Assembly: GCA_964506685.1 (NCBI GenBank)
Contig: CAZDMQ010000003.1
Location: 40,518-104,517, forward strand
Length of the DNA stretch: 64,000 bases
Reading direction: 5' to 3'
From: UBA5336 sp964506685
GTDB lineage: Bacteria > Pseudomonadota > Alphaproteobacteria > Caulobacterales > Hyphomonadaceae
The position numbers and the translations under genes were made by a program. The stretch's first letter is position 1. Each line of letters opens with the position of its first letter. Of this stretch, positions 36,374 to 45,232 are shown piece by piece. The notes under the pieces were generated by a model, which saw only the letters and a program-made list of their open reading frames with translations, had not been told where the DNA came from and did no database searches.

Positions 36374-36405
36374 CTGAAGCGCTTCCAGGCGAAGTGGACA
36401 CCGGT
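36374..36405 (-). repeat. interspersed repeat fragment (reverse orientation)
   Basis: 32 bp matching, in reverse complement and with one mismatch, the block ACCGGTGCCCACTTCGCCTG plus the next 12 bp at 53053-53084. Confidence 0.65.
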
Positions 36406-36438
36406 TCGTCGTCCGGAAGCGCGTCAAAACAAGGACTC

Positions 36439-36477
36439 AAAGCGGCGCGCTGATCCCATTTGAGAACGCGCCGCTTT
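36439..36477. terminator. bidirectional terminator between mipZ and amidase
   Basis: Perfect 11-bp stem AAAGCGGCGCG / CGCGCCGCTTT with a 17-base loop; A/T runs on both sides of the stem act for either strand. It overlaps the amidase stop codon. Confidence 0.7.
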
Positions 36478-38113
36478 AATCTGCTGGCATGGGCGCCAGG
36501 GCCGACGCAATGTCCTGACGGTGATCGACACCGGGCAGGTAGCCCGGCTCCGGGCGCAGCTGGCTGGCCTGTTCATAGCCATAGCCGAACGACAACACCG
36601 CCGCATCCGCATTGGCACCGCCAATGAAGGACAGACCGATGGGAATGCCGTAAACCTCCCCCATAGGGACGCTGAGGTGCGGATAGCCGGCAATCGCCGC
36701 CAGGTAGCCCGCCCCCGACCAGTCGGGCCAGACATCGCCATTGACCGGGTCGATCCGCGGACTGAGCGGTCCGGACGGGGCGACCAGCACGTCCACGTCA
36801 TGCGCGTCGAGCAGCCTGTCCAGTCCGAGCTCACGGGTCTGCCGCTGCACCCGCTCCCGGGCCGCGAGATAGGCCGCGTTATCCAGCCCGTCGGTCGCAT
36901 TGGCGGTCTCGAAGATGTCCTGCCCGAACAGTGCGAGTTCGCGCGCCGGGTTTGCGCGATTGAATTCGATCAGGTCGGCAAGGCTGCGCACAGGGATATC
37001 GGCAGGGCTGGTTGCCAGGTAGGCATCAAGCGTCGCCTTGAACTCGTGATCGAGCACCGTGCGCGCATCCTGCCAGAAGTCGCCATCGCCAGTATCGAAT
37101 GTCTCGATCTCGACGAGGACTGCCCCCGCATCGGCCAGTGTGGCCAGGGCCGCGTCGAACCGCGCCACGATATGCGGCTGGGTTCCGACGGAAAACCGCA
37201 ACACGCCGATGCGCGCGCCCGCGAGACTTCCGGCGTCGAGTGCGCGGCTGAACTGGCCCGCGTCCACCCCCTCGGCCATGGCATCCAGCATCATCGCCGC
37301 GCCGCGAACCGTGCGCGTCATCGGGCCGGCAGTGTCCTGCGAAAAGGAAATCGGAACGATATGCATCTGTGGGACAAGCCCGACCGTGGGCTTGAACCCG
37401 ACAACGCCATTGACATTGGCCGGGCAGATGATCGACCCGTTCGTCTCGGTCCCGACTGCGCCAGCCGCCAGCGACGCAGCCACTGCAGCCCCCGACCCTG
37501 AACTCGATCCGCATGGGTTCCGGTCGAGGACGTGCGGGTTGCGCACCTGCCCGCCCAGGGCCGACCAGCCACTCAGCGACAGCTCGGATCGGTAATTCGC
37601 CCACTGGCTGAGATTGCTCTTGCCGAGGATGACCGCGCCCTCGCGGCGCAGGCCGGCCACCAACGGGCTGTCGCGGCCTGTCACATTATCCTTCAACGCG
37701 ATCGCCCCGGCGGTCGTCGCCATCGGGCCAGCCGCCTCGATATTATCCTTCAGCAGGATCGGGATCCCATGAAGCGCGCCGAGGGGCTCGCCGGCCGCCT
37801 GCCTCGCATCAAGGGCGCGGGCCTCTGCCAGTGCTTCGGGATTGAGCGCGAGCACGCTTTGCAGGGAGGGTCCGCCCGGCCGCGGCCCGTCGATCCGTTC
37901 TATGCGGTCGAGATAGGCCTCAACCAGCGCCTCGGATGTAATCTCGCCGGCTGCAAGTGCCTCGCCCAGTTCAGGCAGGGTGCGGGCCGTCCAGCCCGCC
38001 GGCGCAAGGGACGTTTCAGCCGCCACGGGCGGCGCGTGTTGGTGTCGGCAGGCGCCCCCGAGCTGGCTGGCCGCCAGCGCCACAGCAGCAATCAGACCTG
38101 TCCTGCAGCGCAT
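36476..38113 (-). CDS. amidase-signature family hydrolase, exported
   Basis: 545 residues. N-terminal hydrophobic leader (LIAAVALAASQLGGAC) suggests export; the Cys context is only a partial lipobox. The amidase signature includes the catalytic Lys in GIPILLKDNIEAAG, the two Ser in NPCGSSSGSGAAVAASLAAG, and VGTETNGSIICPANVNGVVG. Members hydrolyse amides; the periplasmic variant here could act on peptides or xenobiotic amides, substrate unknown. Convergent with mipZ. Confidence 0.88.
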   Translation of the reverse strand: MRCRTGLIAAVALAASQLGGACRHQHAPPVAAETSLAPAGWTARTLPELGEALAAGEITSEALVEAYLDRIERIDGPRPGGPSLQSVLALNPEALAEARALDARQAAGEPLGALHGIPILLKDNIEAAGPMATTAGAIALKDNVTGRDSPLVAGLRREGAVILGKSNLSQWANYRSELSLSGWSALGGQVRNPHVLDRNPCGSSSGSGAAVAASLAAGAVGTETNGSIICPANVNGVVGFKPTVGLVPQMHIVPISFSQDTAGPMTRTVRGAAMMLDAMAEGVDAGQFSRALDAGSLAGARIGVLRFSVGTQPHIVARFDAALATLADAGAVLVEIETFDTGDGDFWQDARTVLDHEFKATLDAYLATSPADIPVRSLADLIEFNRANPARELALFGQDIFETANATDGLDNAAYLAARERVQRQTRELGLDRLLDAHDVDVLVAPSGPLSPRIDPVNGDVWPDWSGAGYLAAIAGYPHLSVPMGEVYGIPIGLSFIGGANADAAVLSFGYGYEQASQLRPEPGYLPGVDHRQDIASALAPMPAD

Positions 38114-38283
38114 GTCTCATCTCCCGATACCCCTTCTTGAGGACCGCAACTGAACCGCCGTTCCGCCCAATTGTCCAGACGGGCCTGTTACCGTAACACC
38201 ACGCTGCAGACGCGAAATGTGCTTAAGACTGCCGTAACCATTCCACCCCAGCCTCGGACTCATGATCAACGCCTCCCGCACTG

Positions 38284-38296
38284 GCACAATTTGTGC
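38284..38296. promoter_or_regulatory. 13-bp inverted repeat before a small candidate gene
   Basis: GCACAA-T-TTGTGC, perfect arms with a one-base centre, 30-42 bp upstream of ATG 38326. The TTGTGCA half resembles the phasin palindrome at 29310, so a shared regulator is possible but unproven. Confidence 0.4.
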
Positions 38297-38325
38297 ATCT
38301 GCGAAGAAAAATGGGAGTATATGGA

Positions 38326-38430
38326 ATGTCACTCGTTGCGGAACTCTGGCTCATGCCATGGAAGATCACATTCGATATGATGGAAAGCGTCAGCCAGGCC
38401 TACATGCCGCGCTATCGCTATCTTCAGTAG
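38326..38430 (+). CDS. candidate small protein (34 residues)
   Basis: A short frame starting MSLVAELWLMPWKITFDMME and ending MPRYRYLQ, with GGGAG about ten bases before the ATG. It has aromatic and hydrophobic residues in an amphipathic pattern and several G/C third positions, which is better than random for a frame this short. An in-frame ATG at 38311 would add five residues. Family not recognised. The preceding inverted repeat is the main supporting context. Could still be chance. Confidence 0.4.
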   Translation: MSLVAELWLMPWKITFDMMESVSQAYMPRYRYLQ

Positions 38431-38710
38431 TCATCGTGCGGAGCGGTTGCAGGCGCGCCCACCCGGTCGCAGTTCCGCCGCTCCGGTAACATCGTCAAAG
38501 AGATTACCCGTTGTTCCTATCGAAGCAGGGATTTGTCGAAAGCGCTTGCATCCATAGAGATCCCCACTGCTCCGGAACACGGGTAGAGTAGAGTACCCTC
38601 TTTCCGCCTTTCCCTTGCGCCAAACGGCTGACCGGTTCCTCAGGTCAGTGCGGAGCAGACGGGTTTGTCGACGGACCAACACATTCGAAGCAACTGGAAC
38701 ATCGGCGACC

Positions 38711-38733
38711 GGTCTGGCGTGGAACGGAAGACC
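38711..38733 (+). repeat. interspersed repeat fragment
   Basis: GGTCTGGCGTGGAACGGAAG plus ACC is nearly identical to 53034-53056 (one mismatch) and similar to the copy at 30655. The flanking sequence from about 38640 is probably a more diverged part of the same element. Confidence 0.65.
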
Positions 38734-38782
38734 CATCCTTCATGCGGGGATGCAGAGACGGCGCGAACGCCCACCCCAGGCT

Positions 38783-39724
38783 TCAGCTTTCCGCGTCCGG
38801 CTTACCGGCCTCTTCCACGCGGCTGCGCAGACGCGCAAAGAGTTCGGCCGGATCCTCGCCCTCCTCCGCCGTCAGCGTTTCCAGCTGTGATCCGCCGGTT
38901 TCGTCCCCCGGATCGGGCTCCGCATCGGTTCCGCGCGCCCCCGTGGCTGCCGCACCGGCCGCACCCGCTGCACCCGACGCCGGCGCACCTCCGGGCTCGG
39001 AGGACGCATACGCGCCCTCAGCCGGCCGCACGCCCGCTTGCACCGCCCGGGCACCCAGGGTCAATCGGGTCTCAGCGCCAACAAGGCTCTGCCCGGGAAT
39101 GACGGCAACTGCGCTGCCATCGGGCAGGAATACATCACACCAGCCGCCCAGCCGCCGCTTGCCGATCACATCGCCGGTCCCGACGCTGTCGCCATCGCGC
39201 GTGTCCAGATCGACGCGCGGACCGAACCCGCCGGTGACCAGCCGCACGCCGACCGGGCCCACTGCGGCCTCAAAGGTGAGATACGCATTGAACAGGCCGG
39301 TTGCGTCGGGATCCATGGCCACGGGCTGGCCTTCAGCGCCCGGTTCCTCAATCACCGAGACAAGCGTGCCGGCCGTCGGCGCAAAGACGCGGTTCTGGCT
39401 CGCCGGTGACGAGGCGATACGGATCCGGGTGGCCTGCGCGGCCGGATAGCGCAACTCTCCCGGCGGTTCGGTTGTCTCGACGGTCACGACAACGCCATCG
39501 ACCGGTGCAACGATCGCACCGGCCTCGCCTGGTCCGCTCCGCGCCGACCGGCGGGTCGCCAGCAGGATCAACACCGCCGCTATGGCGCCGATCCAGAACA
39601 GCGGCCCCCAGACAATCCCCAGAAGCACCCCGACCAGCCAGGCAGCAATCGCGCCGGCCAGTCCCTCGACATCGAAACGGCTGCGCGCCCAGGCGAAGCG
39701 TTTGGGATCGAAATCATCGCTCAT
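38783..39724 (-). CDS. phosphatidylserine decarboxylase-like membrane protein lacking catalytic residues
   Basis: 313 residues. Two N-terminal TM helices (about 23-56) precede a region that follows the PSD fold: IVAPVDGVVV (71-80, the APADG element), IRIASSPASQNRVFAPTAGT (SP-DVHVNRAP-G element), then VRLVTGGFGPRVDLDTRDGD, VGTGDVIGKRRLGG and WCDVFLPDGSAVAVIPGQ. In active enzymes the FGS motif supplies the Ser that becomes pyruvoyl and a His sits in DVHVNR; here these read LGGW and ASQNR, so self-cleavage and decarboxylation look impossible. A disordered Ala/Gly-rich tail (about 238-313) is extra. AGGAGAG precedes the start. Probably a non-enzymatic membrane protein; role unknown. Confidence 0.6.
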   Translation of the reverse strand: MSDDFDPKRFAWARSRFDVEGLAGAIAAWLVGVLLGIVWGPLFWIGAIAAVLILLATRRSARSGPGEAGAIVAPVDGVVVTVETTEPPGELRYPAAQATRIRIASSPASQNRVFAPTAGTLVSVIEEPGAEGQPVAMDPDATGLFNAYLTFEAAVGPVGVRLVTGGFGPRVDLDTRDGDSVGTGDVIGKRRLGGWCDVFLPDGSAVAVIPGQSLVGAETRLTLGARAVQAGVRPAEGAYASSEPGGAPASGAAGAAGAAATGARGTDAEPDPGDETGGSQLETLTAEEGEDPAELFARLRSRVEEAGKPDAES

Positions 39725-39766
39725 CGGGGTCTCTCCTCGCCCTTTTCATACCGGCGCTGCGGCCGG

Positions 39767-41605
39767 CTATTCGGCCGCCGCGGCCAGCGTCTCTCTGGCA
39801 GCCTGCCGCGCCCACATTGCCGCATACTCGCTTTCCAAGGCGAGTAAAGTCTCGTGATTCCCCCGTTCAGCGATACGCCCTTCTCGCAGGACAAGGATTT
39901 CGTCGGCATTCTGCACCGTGGACAGCCGGTGCGCGACCATCAGCGTGGTTCGTCCGCGGGAGGCCTCCTCGAGCGCCGCCTGCACCGCCGACTCCGTGGC
40001 ACTGTCGAGGGCCGAGGTCGCCTCGTCGAGCACCAGCACGGCCGGGTCCGCGAGGATCACGCGGGCAATGCCGACGCGCTGTTTTTCCCCGCCCGAAAGC
40101 TTCAGCCCCCGTTCTCCGACGCGGGTGGCGAGCCCATCCGGAAGGCTGTCGATGAAGGGTAGGAGCTGGGCCCTGCGCAGGGCATCGCGGATCTCCGCCT
40201 CGGTGGCGTCGGGGTTGGCATAGGCGACATTTGCCGCGATCGTGTCGTTGAACAGCACGACATCCTGCGGCACGAGGCCGAGTGCCCGGCGCAGCGAGAC
40301 CTGGGTGAGATCGCGGACATCGTGGCCATCGATGCGGACCGCGCCGGCATCGACATCATAGAAGCGGAACAGGAGTTTCAGCAGGGTCGACTTGCCCGCG
40401 CCGGAGGTGCCGACCAGGGCGACGGAGCCGCCGGCCGGCACGGTGAAGCTGATATCCTGGACGCCGGCGCTGCGGCCTTCATGGGCGAAGCTCACGCCCT
40501 CGAAACTGACCTCGCCGCGGGCGCTGGCAAGCTCGATCGCGCCCGGCCGGTCCTGCACATCGGGCTGCATGGCAAGCAGGCCATAGAGCTTTTCCAGGTC
40601 CACCGCGCCCTGCTTGATCTCCCGCCAGGCAAAGCCGAGAATGTTGAGCGGCCGATAGAGATTGAACAGCAGCAACATGGCCGCGGTGACATCGCCAATC
40701 CGCAGTGCGCCTGCATTGACCTGCCAGGCCGCGAGCGCCAGCATGGCGAACAGGCCGATATTCATGATCAGCTCCTGCACCCCGTTCAGCAGGTAGAGCG
40801 AACGGGCCACACGCAGGTAAAAGTCATTATACGTCCGGAAGGCAGCGTCGTAGCGATCGGTCTCACGCGCCTCGGCGGCAAACGCCTTCACCGTCTCGAA
40901 ATTCGTCAGGCTGTCGACCGAGATGGCCCGCAGGTGCGTGTCTGTCCGGTTCATCTCCCGGCGCTGGCGCACGCGCCATTCGGTGATCCAGCCAGTGGCG
41001 ATGACATAGACGAGCACCGTGGCGATGGCGACGAGGGCGAGCGTCCAGTCATAGGCCGTGGCCAGGACGATGGCAGCGAGAACGAGGCCGAACAGGGTCG
41101 GCCCGATATTGAAGGCGAGGAAGCGGATGAGATAGTCCAGCGCGCCGGCGCCGCGCTCGATGATCCGGTTCAGCGCCCCGGTCCGCCGTGTCTGGTGGAA
41201 ATTGAGTGACAATGCCTGGGCATGGCCGAAGGTGTCGACTGCGAGCAGGCGCTGTGCGTCCTGGCTGACAGTCGCAAAGAAGGCATCGCGCAGCTGCGGC
41301 AGCGCCGCGGCGAGCCAGCGTGTGAGGGTGAACAGGCCCAGCCCGCCCAGCGCAGCGGCAAACAGCGCCGCCTGCGCGCCGTCACGGCCTTCGAGCCGGT
41401 TGATCGCCTGGCCGAGCAGGACCGGAGAGACGACCTCGAACCCCTTCGACGCAAGGGTCAGCAGCAGCGCCAGCCCCATGCGGAAACGCCAGCGCGCCAT
41501 TTCCGGCCGCATGAGCAAGCTGAAGATGCGCACAACCGACACCCCGAGCCCGCCATCGGCACTCTCGATCCGGTCATGGTCATCTGTCTCGGCATTGGGC
41601 GGCAT
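39767..41605 (-). CDS. Atm1/HMT-type ABC transporter (fused permease-ATPase)
   Basis: 612 residues from ATG 41605; an ATG 16 codons upstream is possible. Six-TM exporter domain (about 35-320) with the Atm1-type motif SLNFHQTRRTGALNRIIERG and FNLYRPLNILGFAWREIKQG. The nucleotide-binding domain has Walker A GTSGAGKST (about 395-403), signature LSGGEKQRVGIARV and Walker B VLVLDEATSALDS. Relatives export glutathione-linked metal or persulfide compounds (mitochondrial Atm1, bacterial NaAtm1). Functions as a homodimer. Divergent from the LOG gene. Confidence 0.9.
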   Translation of the reverse strand: MPPNAETDDHDRIESADGGLGVSVVRIFSLLMRPEMARWRFRMGLALLLTLASKGFEVVSPVLLGQAINRLEGRDGAQAALFAAALGGLGLFTLTRWLAAALPQLRDAFFATVSQDAQRLLAVDTFGHAQALSLNFHQTRRTGALNRIIERGAGALDYLIRFLAFNIGPTLFGLVLAAIVLATAYDWTLALVAIATVLVYVIATGWITEWRVRQRREMNRTDTHLRAISVDSLTNFETVKAFAAEARETDRYDAAFRTYNDFYLRVARSLYLLNGVQELIMNIGLFAMLALAAWQVNAGALRIGDVTAAMLLLFNLYRPLNILGFAWREIKQGAVDLEKLYGLLAMQPDVQDRPGAIELASARGEVSFEGVSFAHEGRSAGVQDISFTVPAGGSVALVGTSGAGKSTLLKLLFRFYDVDAGAVRIDGHDVRDLTQVSLRRALGLVPQDVVLFNDTIAANVAYANPDATEAEIRDALRRAQLLPFIDSLPDGLATRVGERGLKLSGGEKQRVGIARVILADPAVLVLDEATSALDSATESAVQAALEEASRGRTTLMVAHRLSTVQNADEILVLREGRIAERGNHETLLALESEYAAMWARQAARETLAAAAE

Positions 41606-41768
41606 GAACGGGGATATGGGACGATTGCCGGCAAAACACCAGCGCCCAGTCATGCCTGCACGCGATCATGGACGCAGCCGCACACGTGGCCATGGTCATG
41701 GCCCGCAAGGATCGCTTTGCCGCGAGTGGCAATCACGGCTATGAATGTCCGGTTTGGAAGGAAGACAC

Positions 41769-42338
41769 ATGGCCCACATCAAATCCATCTGCGTCTATTG
41801 CGGCTCGTCGAACGATGTGAAGAGCGACTATCTGCGGCTCGCCATGGAGACCGGCCGCACGCTGGCGCAGAAGGACCGCCGGCTCGTCTATGGCGGTGGC
41901 GGGGTCGGGCTGATGGGAGCATGCGCCCGCGCGGCCCATTCCGAAGGCGGCGAGGTGCTCGGCATCATGCCGAAATTCCTGCTCAGCAAGGAAATGATCT
42001 TCGAGGCCGTCGAGCACCGGATCGTCGAGGACATGCACACCCGCAAGCAGATGATGTTCGACGAGAGCGATGCCTTCATCGTGCTGCCCGGCGGAATCGG
42101 CACGCTGGAAGAAGCCGTCGAGATGCTCTCCTGGGCGCGGCTCGGCCTGCATGCCAAGCCCATGGCCTTTCTCGATGAGGATGGCTTCTGGGATCCGTTC
42201 TTCGAACTGATGGACCATATCATCGAGGGCCGGTTCACGCCGGAAGAGTTTCGCGCCAACCTCGTGCACACCGATACGCCGGAAGCCGCCGTCCAGGCCC
42301 TGGAAGACCGCATCGTGCTGCTCGACGACCGCGCCTGA
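41769..42338 (+). CDS. LOG-family protein (putative cytokinin riboside 5'-monophosphate phosphoribohydrolase)
   Basis: 189 residues. ICVYCGSSNDVKSDYLRLA, LVYGGGGVGLMGACARAA, and the two signature motifs MHTRKQMMFDESDAFIVLPG and GGIGTLEEAVEMLSW are intact. GGAAGGAAG precedes the ATG. The family cleaves N-glycosidic bonds of nucleotide monophosphates; the physiological substrate in bacteria is uncertain. Stop lies 7 bp from the convergent Nramp-like gene. Confidence 0.92.
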   Translation: MAHIKSICVYCGSSNDVKSDYLRLAMETGRTLAQKDRRLVYGGGGVGLMGACARAAHSEGGEVLGIMPKFLLSKEMIFEAVEHRIVEDMHTRKQMMFDESDAFIVLPGGIGTLEEAVEMLSWARLGLHAKPMAFLDEDGFWDPFFELMDHIIEGRFTPEEFRANLVHTDTPEAAVQALEDRIVLLDDRA

Positions 42339-42345
42339 GGAACGC

Positions 42346-43620
42346 TCAGGCCAACAGCGCCAGACCCTGCACGACCAGCCGGATGCCGAGACCGATCGTG
42401 GCGAGAACAGCCAGGGCGCCGGCGACATTGGCGGCGTGCCCGTTCACGTGCGCCCCCATGATCCTGGGCGTGTTCATCACCAGCAGCAGGAAGGCAGCGA
42501 CCAGCGGCAGCAGGAGCCCCGTGGCGACCCCTGCCAGTCCCGGCAGGAGAGCGGAGATCGCCGCAGGGGCAGGTCCGCTGAGGGCCAGACCGGCACCGCC
42601 GAGGAGCACGGCCAGCCCCGTCGCACGGAACACCACGAGACGCCGTGCGGGCTGGTCCACGGGCGCCAGTTCGGTGACCACGAAGGCCGTGGCGACCGGC
42701 AAGGCGATGGCGGTTGTCAGCCCGGCTGCCAGTATGCCGAGGCCGATCAGTGTCGACAAAAGCGCACCCGATGCCGCCCCGGGCGCGCGCAACAGTTCGA
42801 CGAGGGGCAGGCTCGCCGACCCGGCAAACGCGCCGGCACCGGGCTGGGCTGCGGCCAGTGTCCCGCTCGCCGCCACCGTCCCGGCGCCCGGCGACACGCT
42901 CGCCGCGATGGCAAGGATCAGGATGGTCACGATAGCGCCAAAGCCGATGGCGAGCGCCGTGTCGGCTCGGGTCTCGCCCGCGCGGCGCGGGTCCGGCCAG
43001 CGTTCGCGCGCTGCGGCCGCATGCAGGAACAGCGCGGATGGCAGGAACAGCGCGCCAACCATCGACAGGCCGGCCGCCACCCCGCCTTCGGGAAGGCGCG
43101 GGACCAGGCCGCCAGCGACAGCGGAGAGGTCGGGACCCGCCAGCACGGCGGCAGCAAGGAATGCCGCCCCGAGGCCCCCGGCAAGCCCGACCAGGACGCG
43201 TTCGATGAGGCTGTAGCGCGCTGACAGGATGACGATCGCCGCTAGCCAGACCAGTACCGCCACCGTCCAGGTGCGCGGGCTGTCATCGCCGAGAATGGCG
43301 GCCAGGCCCTGCCCGCCGCCAGCCAGCGCGCGGCCCGCTAGCACGGTGTTGCCAAGCGCCAGCGCCAGCAGGACGAGGCTACCGGCCAGCCATCGCACCG
43401 GTGCCAGTGGAAACGACGCCATCAGCGCCTCGCCCAGCCCACGCCGCGTGGCGACCCCCAGCCGCGCCGCCATGTCCTGCAGGACGATCACCAGGACAGC
43501 CGCGGGCACCAGCATCCAGAGCAGGGCAAAGCCGTGGCGTATCCCGGCCAGCGTCGCGGCAGTCACCATCCCCGGCCCGATCAGGGCAGCCGTCACGATC
43601 ACCCCTGGTCCAAACCGCAT
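42346..43620 (-). CDS. divergent Nramp-family metal transporter
   Basis: 424 residues, about 11 TM helices. N-terminal MRFGPGVIVTAALIGPGMVT corresponds to the Nramp TM1 region, but the metal-binding DPGN is replaced by TLAGIRHG, and the TM6 MPH motif by LPSALFLHA. The family call rests on helix pattern and GPG element. Canonical Mn/Fe transport is doubtful; Nramp-related Mg transporters also deviate here. Downstream of gmk on the same strand after 87 bp. Gly/Ala-rich periplasmic loops (about 250-285). Confidence 0.65.
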   Translation of the reverse strand: MRFGPGVIVTAALIGPGMVTAATLAGIRHGFALLWMLVPAAVLVIVLQDMAARLGVATRRGLGEALMASFPLAPVRWLAGSLVLLALALGNTVLAGRALAGGGQGLAAILGDDSPRTWTVAVLVWLAAIVILSARYSLIERVLVGLAGGLGAAFLAAAVLAGPDLSAVAGGLVPRLPEGGVAAGLSMVGALFLPSALFLHAAAARERWPDPRRAGETRADTALAIGFGAIVTILILAIAASVSPGAGTVAASGTLAAAQPGAGAFAGSASLPLVELLRAPGAASGALLSTLIGLGILAAGLTTAIALPVATAFVVTELAPVDQPARRLVVFRATGLAVLLGGAGLALSGPAPAAISALLPGLAGVATGLLLPLVAAFLLLVMNTPRIMGAHVNGHAANVAGALAVLATIGLGIRLVVQGLALLA

Positions 43621-43707
43621 CTCCGCCCATCTCCCGCACCCTGCGTCATGCGATACCCCGCAACCGCGCACCGCGCCAAGCCCTGCCGGGCGCAATTGGC
43701 CGCAGGG

Positions 43708-44355
43708 TCAGTCGAGCAGGGACCGGACGAGGTGTTCGAGGTGGGGGCGGCGCAGGCGTTTCAGCCGCTCCGCCGCCAGGATCACCTTCAGGTCGCGGAA
43801 GGCGGTCTCGAGATCATCATTCACGATGCAATAGTCATAGCGGCGCCAGTGGCGGATCTCGCTTTTCGCGTCCCGCATCCGCCGGGCCACCCCGTCCGGT
43901 GTCGAACCGGGCCGGGACACCAGCCTTTTTTCGAGGGCCCCGATGCTCGGCGGCAGCACGAAGATCGACACCACGTCATTCCGCATCTGGTCATGCAGCG
44001 CGTCGGCGCCCTGCCAGTCGACATCGAAGATCACATCGGTGCCGGCCGCGAGCCGCGCCTCGGTATCGGCCCGGGGCGAGCCGTAATAATTGTCAAACAC
44101 CCTGGCCCATTCGAGGAAGCCGCCCTTGGCAATCATCGCCTCGAACTGAGGCTTCGACAGGAAATGATAATGCACCCCATCGGTCTCGTCGGGACGCGGC
44201 GCCCGCGTGGTCGCCGAGACCGACAGCGTCACCTGGGCGTCCTCATCCATCAGCCGGCGCGACAGCGTACTCTTGCCCGCCCCGGACGGGCTCGAGATGA
44301 CCAGCATCAGGCCCCGGCGGGCAGGAGACGGGCCATGAACCGGTTCATTCGACAT
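43708..44355 (-). CDS. gmk: guanylate kinase
   Basis: 215 residues. P-loop SSPSGAGKSTLSRRLM, SVSATTRAPRPDETDGVHYHF GMP-binding region, FLEWARVFDNYYGSPRA and the lid arginines SRPGSTPDGVARRMRDAK. Phosphorylates GMP. Its start overlaps the end of yicC by 11 bp. Confidence 0.97.
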   Translation of the reverse strand: MSNEPVHGPSPARRGLMLVISSPSGAGKSTLSRRLMDEDAQVTLSVSATTRAPRPDETDGVHYHFLSKPQFEAMIAKGGFLEWARVFDNYYGSPRADTEARLAAGTDVIFDVDWQGADALHDQMRNDVVSIFVLPPSIGALEKRLVSRPGSTPDGVARRMRDAKSEIRHWRRYDYCIVNDDLETAFRDLKVILAAERLKRLRRPHLEHLVRSLLD

Positions 44356-45232
44356 TCGCGGCCTGCTCCTTGAACTGGTCGATCACACCCTTGAGTGCAA
44401 GCCCTGCCTGGGTCAGGGCCAGGCTCGCCGATTTCGAGCACAGCGTGTTGGCTTCCCGATAGACCTCCTGGGCCAGGAAATCCAGCTTGCGGCCGACCGG
44501 ACTGCCAGCGGCCAGATACTCCCGCCCCGTTGCGATATGCGCGGCGAGCCGGTCGAGTTCCTCGCGCACGTCGGCCCGGGCGGCGATCAACGCGACTTCC
44601 GCAGCAATGCGCGCATCATCGTCCCCGGCACTGCCCCGCAGCTCCGCAATCCGCGCATCGAGCCGCGCCGCGATCGCGGCCGGCTGGTCCGCAGCCGCCG
44701 CGCTGGCCGCCTCCGCCGCCGCGTCCATCTGGTCGAGCATGGCGCCCAGCAGGTCCGACAGCGCGGCGCCCTCCTGCTGCCGAGCAGCGGCCAGCGCGTC
44801 CAGCGCCGTCTCCGCGCCGGCCAGCAGCGCGTCCATCACGTCAGCCTCGCCGGCGAGCGCCCGCAGGTCCACCGCCTCGGCCTCGACGACCCCGCGCACG
44901 GTCATGAGCGTTGCCAGGGCTTCGGCGCGGATCATGTGCTCACCGGTCCGGCTGAGCCAGGCTTCGGTGAGCTGGTCGAGCAGGCCGTGATTGATCACCG
45001 CCCCACCGGCGGCACTGGCATCGATCCGTACCGCGACCTGCAGCGAGCCGCGCGAGAACCGGGCCGCGGCGCCCTCGCGAATCGCCCGTTCCAGCACGTC
45101 AAAGCCGCCCGGCAGGTTGACCCGTACATCAAGGCTGCGGCCATTGACGCTCCGGGCCTCGAGGCTCCAGTGCCCCCAGGCCGCCTCGCCGGTGGCCCGC
45201 CCGAACCCGGTCATGCCAGACAGCCGGGCCAT
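44345..45232 (-). CDS. yicC: YicC-family endoribonuclease
   Basis: 295 residues. N-terminal SGMTGFGRATGEAAWGHWSLE and ARSVNGRSLDVRVNLP, then C-terminal DUF1732 with SPVGRKLDFLAQEVYREANT and LCSKSASLALTQAGLALKG. E. coli YicC (YicC) is a stress-linked RNase. The ATG overlaps the mltG stop by one base (TGATG) and the 3' end overlaps gmk, so mltG-yicC-gmk is a coupled operon. Confidence 0.95.
   Translation of the reverse strand: MARLSGMTGFGRATGEAAWGHWSLEARSVNGRSLDVRVNLPGGFDVLERAIREGAAARFSRGSLQVAVRIDASAAGGAVINHGLLDQLTEAWLSRTGEHMIRAEALATLMTVRGVVEAEAVDLRALAGEADVMDALLAGAETALDALAAARQQEGAALSDLLGAMLDQMDAAAEAASAAAADQPAAIAARLDARIAELRGSAGDDDARIAAEVALIAARADVREELDRLAAHIATGREYLAAGSPVGRKLDFLAQEVYREANTLCSKSASLALTQAGLALKGVIDQFKEQAANVE

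Larger units (their letters stand above)
38114..38782. other. long intergenic region, mostly non-coding
   Basis: 669 bp between the start of the amidase and the end of the PSD-like gene. It holds the small candidate gene at 38326-38430 with its inverted repeat, and from about 38640 sequence related to the interspersed repeat family. Other open frames here overlap each other and have no recognisable features. Confidence 0.5.

Noticed and set aside
38171..38489. Two overlapping 70-75 codon frames in the amidase-PSD spacer
   Set aside because: They overlap each other and the better-supported 34-residue frame, lack ribosome sites and have unlikely composition.
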